This document shows, piece by piece, positions 1 through 9,575 of a stretch of DNA of 26,832 bases. Position numbers and translations under genes: made by a program. Under the pieces are notes generated by a model. That model had not been told where the DNA came from and did no database searches. It saw nothing but the letters and a program-made list of their open reading frames with translations. Origin of the DNA: Lenisia limosa. Taxonomy: Eukaryota > Breviatea. The stretch spans positions 1 to 26,832 of the forward strand of contig LPNZ01009748.1 in assembly GCA_001655205.1 (NCBI GenBank), read 5' to 3'. The stretch's first letter is position 1; each line of letters begins with the position of its first letter.

Positions 1-74
1 CTTGCGAATACCGTGGTCTTTTCCACTGCTTTTAGACTGTTTGGTTCTTTTTCTTTCCCAGTTATTCTTTTTAG

Positions 75-176
75 ATGAAATGGTTGACTAAAGAGCTCCG
101 ACACTTGACAACATGAGACAGACTTACAGATTGTGAAAAGGTTTCTAGCACCTTCAACATCGCCCATAACCTCAAA
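75..176 (+). pseudogene. Transposase exon A, array copy 1 (nonsense mutated)
   Basis: This copy begins ATG AAA TGG like its siblings. The Trp codon that copies 2 and 3 read as TGG is TGA here, at 114-116, so the frame stops after 13 codons. The rest of the exon continues to the gap at 177-186. It is a remnant of the DDE transposase family described for the other copies. Confidence 0.6.
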
Positions 177-430
177 NNNNNNNNNNCATTTTCCTGCTCC
201 TCTCTCAGCTCACCTTTCGTCTTTCTTATCGTTAATATTAAAATAAAATGTGGAAAACTATTATCTTACGCTGGAGTTGTCATATAAAGAGCTGCTTTTC
301 GAGGTTTCCTTCATTTTTCAATCCCAATCTTGAAATGGACAATTTCTGTCCTATTTCTTGCGAATACCGTGGTCTTTTCCACTGCTTTTAGACTTTTTGG
401 TTCTTTTTCTTTCCCAATTATTCTTTTAAG

Positions 431-701
431 ATGAAATGGTTGACTAAAGAGCTCCGACACTTGACAACATGGGACAGACTTACAGATTGTGAAAAGGTTT
501 CTAGCACCTTCAACATCGCCCATAACCTCAAAAAACCTATCATTGTAAGAGCTGCAACTGAATTTCTGAATGTAAGTTGGTAATTTCATTGATCATTATT
601 TAGTTTGAAACAGAACATGAAAGCAAATAACATTTGTAGACGAAACGTGGTTTCGTGCAAAAGTACAAGAATGGTGGATCTCCTCAGTCGATTAGTGGCG
701 G
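431..701 (+). pseudogene. Transposase exons A and B, array copy 2
   Basis: Exon A (431-571, 47 codons) starts MKWLTKELRHLTTWDRLTDC and ends in a helix-turn-helix-like stretch, VRAATEFLN. The donor GTAAGT follows. The intron is best placed at 572-639 (68 nt, ending TAG). Exon B then starts TKRGFVQKYKNGG and is cut by the gap at 702. The same exon junction, N followed by (T/V)KR, recurs in the transposase copy at 25860-26600. That supports this intron and the transposase assignment. The family would use this region to bind element ends. A shorter intron ending at 603 is possible but leads at once to a stop. Confidence 0.6.
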
Positions 702-1064
702 NNNNNNNNNNCTCTTTTTAGATGAAATGGTTGACTAAAGAGCTCCGACACTTGACAACATGGGACAGACTTNNNNNNNNNNAAATACCGTGGTCTTTTC
801 CACTGCTTTTAGACTGTTTGGTTCTTTTTCTTTCCCAATTATTNNNNNNNNNNTTTTCTTATCGTTAATATTAAAGTAAAATGTGGAAAACTATTATCTT
901 ACGCTGGAGTTGTCATAAAAAGAGCTGCTTTTCGAGGTTTCCTTCATTTTTTCAATCCCAATCTTGAAATGGACAATTTCTGTCTTATTTCTTGCAAACA
1001 CCGTGGTCTTTTCCACTGCTTTTAGACTGTTTGGTTCTTTTTCTTTCCCAATTATTCTTTTTAG

Positions 1065-1355
1065 ATGAAATGGTTGACTAAAGAGCTCCGACACTTGACA
1101 ACATGGGACAGACTTACAGATTGTGAAAAGGTTTCTAGCACCTTCAACATCGCCCATAACCTCAAAAAACCTATCACTGTAAGAGCTGCAGCTGAATTTC
1201 TGAATGTAAGCTGGTAATTTCATTGATCATTGATCATTGTTTAGTTTGAAACAGAACATGAAAGCAAATAACATTTGTAGATGAAACGTGGTTTTGTGCA
1301 AAAGTACAAGAATGGTGGATCTCCTCAGTCGATTAGTGGCGGTAGACCTCCTAAA
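1065..1355 (+). pseudogene. Transposase exons A and B, array copy 3
   Basis: Exon A (1065-1205) is fully open for 47 codons and ends VRAAAEFLN. The intron is 1206-1280 (75 nt), made longer than in copy 2 by a duplicated TGATCAT. Exon B starts MKRGFVQKYKNGG and reaches the gap at 1356-1365. This is the best-preserved exon A in the array. A protein from this copy alone would lack the catalytic domain. Confidence 0.6.
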
Positions 1356-1365
1356 NNNNNNNNNN

Positions 1366-1716
1366 TTACAGATTGTGAAAAGGTTTCTAGCACCTTCAAC
1401 ATCGCCCATAACCTCAAAAAAACCTATCACTGTAAGAGCTGCAGCTGAATTTCTGAATGTAAGCTGGTAATTTCATTGATCATTGATCATTTTTTAGTTT
1501 GAAACATTGATCATTTTTTAGTTTGAAACAGAACATGAAAGCAAATAACATTTGTAGATGAAACGTGGTTTCGTGCAAAAGTACAAGAATGGTGGATCTC
1601 CTCAGTCGATTAGTGGCGGTAGACCTCCTAAATTTGACCCAGAACTTGAGCCTAACCTGCTCAAAAAGATTTTTGAAGAGATTTTTGACAGAACTATGCA
1701 TTTATTTTGTTCGTGA
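1366..1716 (+). pseudogene. Transposase exons A and B, array copy 4 (HTH region with GGRPPKF)
   Basis: The end of exon A (1366-1458) has one extra A in an A-run (seven As against six in copy 3), which shifts the frame. The intron 1459-1557 (99 nt) contains a 24-nt tandem duplication. Exon B (1558-1716, 53 codons) is open. It carries an AT-hook-like GGRPPKF followed by DPELEPNLLKKIFEEIF, then a stop TGA at 1714-1716. A basic GRPPK linker followed by an acidic helix is typical of the N-terminal DNA-binding part of pogo/DDE_1 transposases. The catalytic domain is absent, so the element is truncated here. Family membership is inferred from this motif and from shared exon structure with the copy at 25860-26600. 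Confidence 0.6.
1482..1529 (+). repeat. 24-nt tandem duplication across an intron acceptor
   Basis: Two adjacent 24-nt units (1482-1505 and 1506-1529) each contain TGATCATTTTTTAGTTTGAA. The unit sits inside the intron of array copy 4 and duplicates a candidate TTTAG acceptor. Copies 2 and 3 have one unit, with copy 3 showing only a 7-nt partial duplication. Confidence 0.85.
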
Positions 1717-2098
1717 CTGTACATAATAAACTTATCTCGTATAAATCCGTGAAAACATTTATTGTCCGATTTCAAGAACCCACACGCTTGAGAAGTGAGA
1801 ACGCCAAAATGGTGCTCTTTATTTGATGAAACTCAATGGTTTATTATCCCCTTTTACACCACCTATCACTGTCCAATCTTACTACAAACTAATTTAGAAC
1901 CATAAAATATGAGTTATAGTCACCCACTAGGTACTTGCATAATTTGGGTCCAAAAGTGAGTCATGATAAAACTTTTTGATAAAACCTTTTGATAAAACCT
2001 CTAATTTCCTCCCTAGCCTTCTAGCGGTGTCATGCTCTTTCAAATCAAGAAAGACTTTGAGTAAACGTACAAATATTCAAATCATCCTTGCAATAAAA
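1717..2098. other. Intergenic, no gene seen
   Basis: AT-rich sequence between the transposase array and the DP gene. It holds a small imperfect tandem repeat at about 1963-1999, three units of TTTTGATAAAAC type. I see no other structure. Confidence 0.5.
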
Positions 2099-2515
2099 CT
2101 AAAAATATACATGAATTTGAAATGGGGAATTGGAGTTAATAATAACAGTTTTCCTGCTTAATAGCGACTCTACTTGAATAGCAGAATCATTTTTAAGGGA
2201 TATTATTACAAAGGGCATCTCAAGACTTGGAACTGGATGCATTCTTGTTAAACAATAAAAATACTCATCACCATTTAAAAATTGATAAGCAGCGCTATAT
2301 TTTGCAGAGTTATTCCAGGATAAAAGTGTCCCATCCTTTTTTACAAAACCTACCGACTGCAAAACATTAATGGCATCATAGAGACGGCGTTTTGCATTTT
2401 GTGAAGAACAAGAAGGAATCTTTCCAGATATTGATAAAAATAATTCGTGGCTTGTCATTGATTGTTTTTGTAAATCCAGCTTAACATAATACGAAAACAA
2501 TTTCAATCCTTTCAT
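2099..2515 (-). CDS. TFDP: DP-type transcription factor (E2F dimerisation partner)
   Basis: DP proteins pair with E2F to bind promoters of cell-cycle genes. Residues 3-22, from GLKLFSYYV to SMTS, align without gaps to the start of the DP winged-helix domain. The signature NAKRRLYDAINVLQSVGF (about residues 39-56) matches the (N)xRRRVYDALNVL helix of the family, followed by a basic patch and LLSW. The C-terminal part, with MPFVIIS and a final SPFQIHVYF, matches the DP segment PFIII...FEIHD. The start is the ATG at 2515, because an in-frame TAA lies directly upstream. The open frame is 138 codons. Removing a likely 21-nt intron (2264-2244) gives 131 aa. The usual dimerisation coiled coil is short, so the protein is compact for the family. 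AT-rich host-like codon use. No introns of ordinary size are visible. Confidence 0.75.
   Translation of the reverse strand: MKGLKLFSYYVKLDLQKQSMTSHELFLSISGKIPSCSSQNAKRRLYDAINVLQSVGFVKKDGTLLSWNNSAKYSAAYQFLNGDEYFYCLTRMHPVPSLEMPFVIISLKNDSAIQVESLLSRKTVIINSNSPFQIHVYF
2244..2264 (-). other. Candidate 21-nt intron in the DP gene
   Basis: On the - strand this stretch begins GTATTTTT and ends ACAAG, so it is GT-AG and T-rich. It is 21 nt, a multiple of three, so the frame stays open with or without it. It encodes YFYCLTR-like hydrophobic residues that do not match DP proteins. Removing it joins NGDE to MHPVPSLEMPF. The length equals that of intron 3 in the succinyl-CoA ligase gene. Confidence 0.5.
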
Positions 2516-3700
2516 TTACCAAGAGGTATGAAGATGTTCACTGACAAAACTGTACTTTATCCCCTGTCAAAACTCTTTCTGAACTAAATCTTCACTTCAA
2601 TCCCACCGGTGTCTCACACATCCAAGAGTTGTGCTTCGCAAGCGTCGCCAAGGGCCGCTGAGTGGGTTGGTGCTAAATCTGACTAAATCAACGGGGCCCC
2701 CCATATAGAGTCCATTGGACCAGTGTATAATTGGGCTTATTTGGCTGATTCACCTTCTTGCCATCTGTACAAGTTTAGCGGATTTTGATATATTGTTTAA
2801 AGAGTTGTGTTATTGAATAAAAAGGTTATTGAATAAAAAAAATGTTGTAGAATTTTAGAATTTCTTCTCATCAACTGAGGGTGATCATTGTCTCAATGGT
2901 GTGGTTAATAGTGTCACAGATCATCCCAGTTTATCTCTATGCATATGTATAGTGCCTATTTCAAAAAGAAAGCAAGCGAAGGTGTCGTTAGTCCCAATCT
3001 TTTGCGACTCTTGCCCTTGTTGCATTCCAAGAATATACAAACAACTATGCTGTTGACCCCCCCCCCCCCNNNNNNNNNNNNNNNNNNNNNNNNNNNNNNN
3101 NNNNNNNNNNNNNNNNNNNNNNNNNNNNNNNNNNNNNNNNNNNTATATCACCCAAATATGTGTCAGACGCCATTATTTGGTAGAATAAGAACATTTATCC
3201 ATAGAAAGGCACGACGGTTGTTAACTTATTCTTCTTTCCCACAACTGACCTCATACGTCCCAAATTGAATTCCATTGTCTGGCTACAGAAAAGCCAACGC
3301 GTTCAGCAATGTTGTCTGGAACAACATATCCCTGTGCGATTGTCAGAACATTAAAAAACAAAGTAGACAGAAAGAACTAGTGTCACAAGCAAACATTGTT
3401 CATGATGGTTGGCTTTGCCCTAGAAAGGGGTAAATAAAAATAACGAAAAAGGAAAACAAGAAGATTGCGACGAGAAACATAGCGGATTCACGAACAGGAG
3501 AACAGGGTAAAAGCCGATCAGCCTGGTGATCTGTTGGAGAGTAGTGGGGTCAGGGGGTCAAGGAGGTGTGGAAGCACGTAGTGGGGTGGGTATGGCGCGG
3601 GCTGTACTGCCAAGCTTCATGAGATGCCCAAACGGGGCTGTGAAAGGGGAGAACAGCGCTCAGGGAGTGGGACATGCCTTCTTAATTTGGGAAAGAGACC
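2516..3700. other. Intergenic, no gene seen, with a large gap
   Basis: No convincing gene. A run of 13 Cs (3057-3069) abuts an N gap (3070-3143). From about 3500 the sequence becomes GC-rich and G-rich, like the helicase element that follows, and may be its 5' part. Open frames at 3526-3848 overlap in three registers and show no recognisable domain. Confidence 0.4.
3070..3143. other. Assembly gap (74 N) after a poly-C run
   Basis: The gap directly follows thirteen Cs in otherwise AT-rich DNA. A sequencing or assembly failure at the homopolymer is the likely cause. Confidence 0.95.
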
Positions 3701-4535
3701 ATGTTTGACAGAAACCTCCGCCAAAACGCCAGCCAAGCTGCTAGAAACACTTTCCGGAGGGAGGGGGGCGGCGGTTTGGGGGGTCAACCAAATCGTGACG
3801 ACGGATCCGGGAAGGTTGTTTCCCTCCGACTTTTTCAACTCAAGCTGATCGGGTCCATTATGGGCATAAGAAGCCTTATGGTTGTAGCCCCTCCAGGCTC
3901 AGGAAAGTCCCTCCCCTTCCTTGTGGCCGCATATGTCTTGAAGAAAGTCACCTTTGTGAGTGCTCCCCTGGAAGCAATCTGCCTCTTCCAGGTGAAGGAG
4001 TGGACTTCAAGAGGTTTCCCATTCTGTCTCTTCGAGAACCTTCAAGACCATATCCGCCAGTACCACTCCCTCCCTTTTGTTTGTACATGGGTGTGTTTAA
4101 AACTGTATCAAGCTTCGCCTTGGTACGATGTAGGCTACCTGTCTCCTGAGGATATGGTAATGACCGGCCCCAACTGCCGTGGCCCTCTCCTCCACTCCGT
4201 CATTAACATGTACCTTGAGCAGGACAAGATTGCTCTCTTTGTTGTTGACGAGGGTCACCTCACCCCGGCTTGGTTTGTGAAGTATTGATAAGTTTCATGA
4301 TTTAAGACTTCTTTTCGCCCCGCAATGGCTTGTTTACTCTTTTGTTTATTCCCTGAAAGTAAAAGTTCCCGCCTCTGTTGGCCTGGGGATTAATTGGTGT
4401 ATTTTTTTCAGTTTTGTTATTTACTAAATACAAACATAGATTAGGGTTGAATTGTGGGTGATATTATATTATTTGGTTGGTTGTGAGGTTTTCATTCCCA
4501 TGAATTGGGGCAACACATAAGCGATATATGTGGGT

Positions 4536-4559
4536 CTTCACCCCGGTTCAAAAAAGCCC
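4536..4559 (+). repeat. Shared motif CTTCAC..GGTTC-A-run-GCC, site 1
   Basis: CTTCACCCCGGTTCAAAAAA followed by GCCC lies inside the long intron of helicase A. Near-identical sites occur at 10426-10450 and 14535-14558, each beside another helicase copy. It may be an element terminus or a conserved non-coding signal. Function unknown. Confidence 0.5.
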
Positions 4560-5035
4560 GGTATAGTATCAAAATTATATTTCTACTACATACCATATAC
4601 TATCATATGTGTTAACGGTTCAGGTGACATTTGCTACCCTCACCAAACGTGAACAGAAGGATATCTGCCACCAATTTGGAATCGACCCAGCTGCATACTA
4701 TGAGAAAGACTCTCGTAGGTCTAACTTGTATGTTGATCTCCGTATTGGCGCAGACAAGAAGCCCTTCTCCGCTTCCACTGTCGTATGCGATTTTGATCAT
4801 TTTTTTTGGCCTTGAATATTATTATGGTGGATACCTTTGTATTTCATCCCCTCACGAATTAGATTGACATGATCCTTGAGTTCACCAAAGGAATACTCAA
4901 GATTTATTTGTGTCCTCTCCCTTGCGTACATCGACATCCTCAAGGAACATTTCCAATTCCACAATCATTTTTGATGATATAATATACATACATAGTACGT
5001 ATCATATCATATTATAAGTCATATACTACATAGTA

Positions 5036-5085
5036 AGTCTTGACCGATTTCCACACGGTCAATCCATAGAATATCGGTCAAGACT
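5036..5085. repeat. Perfect 13-bp inverted repeat, hairpin-forming
   Basis: AGTCTTGACCGAT (5036-5048) is repeated inverted as ATCGGTCAAGACT (5073-5085), with a 24-nt loop containing a further GGTCAAT. It lies in an AT-rich intron of helicase A surrounded by ATCATAT-type palindromic sequence. It could be a small inverted-repeat insertion. No T-run follows that would suggest a terminator. Confidence 0.7.
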
Positions 5086-5515
5086 TTTCCCAGTCAGTGT
5101 ATATATATCATATGATATTTAAAAAATAATATTAGTACATATGAAATATCATACTATTGTATATTTTATATTACTACTCTTTGTAGTATCATATACTACC
5201 TGTATACACTGTGTATATAACCTTAGAACAATAAATGTAAAAAATCTGCATTTGACTATGTTCCAACTCATCATTGTTGCTGGTGGCACAGACGCCGAAA
5301 TGAAGATGTTATTCGGCTGGTTGAATCAAACAATAAACTACGCATCATCATTGGGACTGGCGTCCTAGCAACTGTGAGGCATGAACCAAGCTTTGCTAAT
5401 ATTCACTATTATTATCACTTTTTCTCATGTTTTAGGGAGTCAACATCGCATTCCTCGTCAACCTTTTTCTGGTTTTGTGTCTCAGAGACATGGTTTACAA
5501 GGTCACTCATGTGAG

Positions 5516-7197
5516 CAGGTCGTATTTCTTCAATCTTTCATTGGCTCCTAACGACTTCTGGCACAGGGAGCAGATGCTAGATGACCCCACTATCATATTC
5601 ACTAAATTACTGATGGTTCTAACATCCCATTTTCTGTTAAATCTCAAATCTTGAATCTCTCTTGAATCACTTTTAAGGCAACAGAAGCATACATTAGAGT
5701 AGTAAACAAAAAGCAAAAACTAGCAAGGATGTGTCCACCCCAGGCCTAAATCGTATAAATAAGGTTACAAAAATTAATTGGACTCCCGCTTCAAACCCAA
5801 AGATGACACCCTCTTCAGTTGCAGTGTCGACACTAGAAAGGAATTAGGGGAAACTGTTAATGAAAAACACAAAACCAAATCAGCTACTTAGCCCACTAAC
5901 TGTCCAACCGTTTGGTGCAGCAATTGCAAGTGCCTCACTCTCTTTAAACACTGGTCGAATTGTCCAATGTCTTTCAGTAGTTTCAGCATCACCATCGGCG
6001 ATCTCTCGGTTAGGCTGAGCCAAACGCCATGAAGTTGATCTTCCCAATGTAGTACCTTATGTCGGTACTGCGCTGGTACTGTGAATACAATATACCGTAA
6101 AGTCACCTGAGACAAAATTACAGAAGAAAAGCCCGAAAAACCGCTTAGACTTGGTCCGACCACCAAAACCCTGACCAAATTGTCGAGATATACCTGTCAC
6201 GATGCTGCAGAGTTGCCAACAATTATTCCCAGATCACCTCTGAATTTTTTCCGCGATCTTTCGATCTCTTCTTAAGACCCAGACAGGACTCGTTTAGCTG
6301 TTTCGAGCGTATTCTCAAGTTTATAGTTGAAAATACTAAATGAAGGTCTGTGAAGTTCTAACTCACTTCTATCCTCCCAATGACCTTTAAATACATCAAA
6401 AACCTTAAATAATCTTTTTCCAGTCCAACTGTGGGTCCAGTCCAAGTCGCCCGGCTCGGGGAATAATAATCTTGTGGATTGGTGCTGTTTCGTTTATTTC
6501 CTCTTTTTTCTAAACAGTCTCCTTGCATTCAGTTGAAAACCATGTTCTTATTTTACAGATGTCACCTAAGAAGCCAACAAAGAACGCCATTGAACGAACA
6601 GGTAATAGGGAAGTTGTTTCGATTAAGAAGCCGAAAAAGCTGGTACTCAAAATGAAGACATGTATGAGAGAACAGGGCATGATAGGCTGAATAAGAATAT
6701 CATCCTTTTTTCACCTCTTTAGATTTGAATCCATTTCCAAGAAGGTTTCTGATGTTTCTTGTCGTTCGCTTGATGGAAGACGGGGAAGTCAGATTGGTTT
6801 TTAAAATGTTATTTGCACGTAGAATGAAACGAGAAAATCAAAAAACCGAGGCTCATGGGTTTGGGATTGACGCCACAAACAAACGCAATAATTCAGCCCA
6901 AATAATCACCTGGTTGTTTATAATTTCTTCTTCAAATTGTTTTCCAACTTCTTCAATATCGGCAATGATGGCGTCTTGGCGGACAATCTGATTATGTCAG
7001 AGCACTGTCAGAGAAATGAGGCGCAATTAATTGACAAATAGAGCACAGTATCCCAGGCAAAAAGAGCAAAGTATCAATGACAATAGAATACAGACAAATG
7101 GAGCAAAGTACCCCTCATTAAATGGACCACAATAATACGGATGTCCTCAACAAACCAGCGGTTTCAGAAGTTCTCTTCAGCAACAAAGGCAGCAACA
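5516..7197. other. Mostly non-coding, two weak reading frames
   Basis: After the last helicase motif the frame from 5436 stays open to a TGA at 5653-5655 without recognisable domains. A - strand frame at 5888-6178 (96 codons) follows an acceptor-like TCTCAG but matches nothing I know. Around 6410-6560 there is only AT-rich sequence. The rest shows no structure. Confidence 0.35.
6559..6690 (+). CDS. Small lysine-rich open frame, unknown
   Basis: The 43-codon frame MSPKKPTKNAIERTGNREVV and onward directly follows a strong TTTTACAG acceptor and is rich in Lys (KKPKK). An alternative donor, ACAG|GTAATA, lies after 14 codons, so it may be a first or second exon of a lost gene. The basic composition suits a nuclear or DNA-binding N-terminus, but there is no domain evidence. 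Confidence 0.2.
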   Translation: MSPKKPTKNAIERTGNREVVSIKKPKKLVLKMKTCMREQGMIG

Positions 7198-7667
7198 TCA
7201 GGGAAGATGACCATGTTGAGACTTCATTGTTGTTTCGGTTAGCTTAATAAGTAAGTGACGAACAGAGATATAATAACCAACTTTTTCATCTTTTCTTTCA
7301 GCTTTGGTTCGTTGATAAGGACTGACAATTTTTTCCAGAGGTTCAAGACGGAAAGACGGAATTTGCAAATGCTTGCCTCAATTTTGAATTGAAGGTTGAC
7401 TAATATAATGTAAATACAGAAGTAATTATCTTACCAATTCGCTGTCTGATGGGGAGCTGGACCCTCTCGGCAAAACAAACGCGGTGGTATTGATGTGGTA
7501 GCGTGACCTCATCGGAGGGAAATCGTGCTGATGGTTGTTAGCGATAGATATGTTATACATCTCTTGGAAAAAGTTAGAGCTCCAGCTCAACGATATCCCG
7601 TTCCATACCGTTGAATAATTCACTTGAGAAGAAAATGTGTCGTATCGTATCCAGGGAAAGAGGGTCC
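7198..7667 (-). CDS. Two-exon hypothetical gene fragment
   Basis: An upstream exon (7667-7435) reads TLFPWIRYDTFSSQVNYSTV and onward. It ends SSPSDSEL at a consensus donor, GTAAG. A 63-nt intron (7434-7372) ends GGCAAG. In the same phase the next exon (7371-7198, 57 codons) is completely open to a TGA and reads HLQIPSFRLEPLEKIVSPYQ and onward. It has no Met near its start, so it is easily missed. A further upstream exon ending at a GTGAGT donor near 7720 is possible, with an intron of about 46-49 nt. I recognise no family. The intron sizes match the mobile-element genes rather than the host genes. A chance frame cannot be excluded. Confidence 0.35.
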
Positions 7668-8601
7668 CTACTAAATGAGTAAATGCGTTAAACAATAAAT
7701 AACACACAGAACTCACGGAATATTTTTCAATGCAAGAATGCAAGAAAAAGGAATAACACAATAGAAACAGAAAAATAGCTTAGTCAACCCTAAGAAGCAC
7801 ATGTGCGCGAAAAAGAGGTCAGGACAAATAGGAAAAACTGAGAAATGTTGTGTGGAGGAAAGATAGTAGAATAAAAGTGCGGAAATATCTTTTTTTATTT
7901 GAATACAGACTTGTTTACTGGAAAGGAATTTCTCTGGACGCCGGCGGGTATATTCTCGGAAAATAAGTCCCTTCCTTATACCCTGGAAGCTTTCAACTTT
8001 TTCGCTCTAGTTACTCATTTCGTAGTTTTTTACACTCTATATTTCTAATTCCCTTCTCAGTTAGTTCTCTGGGCTTGTCATAAAAGACATGGTTGGTTGA
8101 GGAAACCCTCTTCATGACTTCCCTATCGTATTCTGTTGTTAATTATCAACACTTACGTCAAGTCATTGAGGGACCTCAATTTGAGGACCAGGTCCCCATA
8201 TGCTTCGATGGAGGTTGTTTAAGGCCTAGACTTTCAGGACTGCATTCTAGACCACGAAGGCAAGGTGCAAGGGGGAGGGGGGTATAAACAACGCACATCA
8301 TATATTATCGTATATCATATTTATGCGATGGTGTAGNNNNNNNNNNGTGCCCAGCATTAACAACACTTCCGACATAGATCCAAGACGGTGATCTGTGCGA
8401 TGCTTTGCCTAGATATTTAAACAAAAGCCGCGTACAACAAACTTGTGACCAGGAGGTCTCACTGCATTGTGAAGCTTTTTTTGTGATCTCTCGGAAGCAC
8501 ATTGCCCATTGGCTCTTGGTATCCTTTGGTATTTCAGAAATGTATTTAATCACCAACCATAGCCTCAGATAGCGTCTTTTGTTTCTTTGGAGCCGTTGAG
8601 A
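7668..8601. other. Intergenic, no convincing gene
   Basis: AT-rich sequence with a GC-richer patch near 8200-8280 that ends in a G-run. A 10-N gap is at 8337-8346. The - strand frame at 8305-8607 crosses the gap and shows no domain. Confidence 0.4.
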
Positions 8602-8784
8602 ATGCATTCTTTAATTTGGACGAAAGAAGATGGAACTAGAGATAATTTAACCATGGAAGATTATGAAAATTTATTAGATAGTAAAGCACGAACTTGTATT
8701 TATCAATCCGTTGTAAAGTCTCATAAAAAAGGAATGACTAGAGCAATTGAAGTTAAAGACATCACACACTTTGGAAACCATTAA
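8602..8784 (+). CDS. Small AT-rich open frame, unknown
   Basis: Sixty codons from the ATG at 8602 (MHSLIWTKEDGTRDNLTMED and onward) to a TAA at 8782-8784. The stretch MEDYENLLDSKARTCIYQSV looks like a genuine soluble helical protein. Its AT-rich codon use resembles the DP, ligase and PRP4 genes, not the GC-rich transposon exons. It could be the last exon of a host gene whose upstream part is lost or lies across the 8337 gap. No family recognised. Confidence 0.35.
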   Translation: MHSLIWTKEDGTRDNLTMEDYENLLDSKARTCIYQSVVKSHKKGMTRAIEVKDITHFGNH

Positions 8785-9575
8785 AACTTTAGTTTTAGGA
8801 AATCAATTAAAAAAATTTTATGTGTTATGTTTATTTAAATAAGAGAAGGATAAGAAAGTTTGGATAATATATTTAATTTAATCAGCGAACGTATTCCATC
8901 TCATGGTTGTAATTCTTTTCAGAAATTTGACCATGTAAGTACAAATGTACCAATCTCTCAGAAAGATCTTTAAAGGCTTGAAAGTGCGTTATTCATAACA
9001 GATCTTCGATAAGCCTCAAGTCCGGATCTGGTCATTGATATTTTAATACAAACTCATTACTTGTGCAAGAAGATTTCTTCTTAGAAGCAACGGTAACTTT
9101 CTTCAGTTGGAAAGGTTTATCGATCTTGACCTTTGACATTGAGTCGATTAGTTCAGAGAATCTTTACCAACAGAAACCATTGTGGTATTGATTAAAAAGA
9201 TTGACCATTCTAAAAAAATATTTTTTGTACCCAGGAAAAAATACGGATATTATCTTCTTTATTTTTTGAAAATAAATTAGTAAAATTTTTTGAAAAATAC
9301 AATTAAAATTTGTAAAATGAATTTCTTGTTTTCCTCAATAATAGGTCAAATATCACCTGTTTTTAAGATTTAGTAAAATAGTCAACTTACTATAGGGGTA
9401 CCACATAGAAAATCAAAATCATTTGATGAAAAAATATGTAATATTTCAACACTGTTGACCATGACTTTGCTAGAATAGCCAAAAAAAGACGAATATCGTT
9501 GATTCTAAATAATATTTTTCTTGACATTTGGCAATTAATAATATGATATATATTAACTACCTGAATAGTTAACTA
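8785..9575. other. Intergenic, very AT-rich, no gene seen
   Basis: Long A/T tracts and no open frame of note. It ends abruptly at about 9576, where homology to the helicase copy at 12703 starts. That junction marks a truncated duplicate. Confidence 0.5.

Larger units (their letters stand above)
1..1716 (+). repeat. Direct-repeat array of transposase 5' exons, broken by gaps
   Basis: At least four partial copies of one unit lie head to tail. Copy 1 covers 1-176, copy 2 187-701, copy 3 854-1355 and copy 4 1366-1716. Two orphan fragments (712-772 and 783-843) sit between 10-N gaps at 702-711, 773-782 and 844-853. Copies 2 and 3 are about 634 bp apart, measured between their ATG codons at 431 and 1065. 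Each unit holds a non-coding leader, exon A (about 47 codons), an intron, and the start of exon B. Only the last copy runs through exon B to a stop. The copies differ by scattered substitutions and small indels, so this is an old duplication. The 10-N gaps mark assembly joins, so copy number and order are uncertain. Confidence 0.85.
3701..5515 (+). pseudogene. RecQ-like SF2 helicase, decayed (helicase family A)
   Basis: Helicase motifs appear in the right order across four exon pieces. Exon 1 (3701-4276) has Walker A APPGSGKS (about 3887-3910) and motif II VVDEGH (GAC GAG GGT CAC at 4247-4258). A 347-nt intron (4277-4623) follows. Exon 2 (4624-4782) carries motif III-like FATLTKREQKDICHQFG and RRSNLYVDLR, as at the start of RecQ helicase domain 2. 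An 80-nt intron is 4783-4862. Exon 3 (from 4863) reads IDMILEFTKGILK, then needs a frameshift near 4910 to continue as LAYIDILKEHFQ. The next piece (about 5263-5373) has ESNNKLRIIIGTGVLAT, a 62-nt intron (5374-5435), then GVNIAFLVNLFLV, matching motifs V-VI. The exon between motifs II and III seems lost. Exon junctions are in phase 0. A functional product is unlikely. The GC-rich coding style resembles the transposase debris, so it is probably mobile-element derived, but I cannot identify the element. Confidence 0.7.

Noticed and set aside
311-1223. Repeated 92-109 codon - strand frames in the first array
   Set aside because: They are antisense to the exon A and leader sequence. The + strand shows matching splice sites and homology to the transposase copy at 25860-26600.
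1-1716. Array considered as CRISPR or satellite
   Set aside because: Units are about 630 bp, contain coding exons with introns, and have no spacer pattern.
2921-3268. Open frames on both strands spanning the N gap near 3.1 kb
   Set aside because: They exist only because Ns are read as unknown residues. The same applies to frames across the gaps at 20170, 21112 and 24236.
4550-4560. GGTTCAAA considered as a tRNA T-loop
   Set aside because: No acceptor stem or anticodon arm can be drawn around it. The same core recurs at the other motif sites with different surroundings.
5888-6178. - strand frame of 96 codons after TCTCAG
   Set aside because: Plausible acceptor, but no family match, no partner exon and no codon signature. 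Left as a note only.
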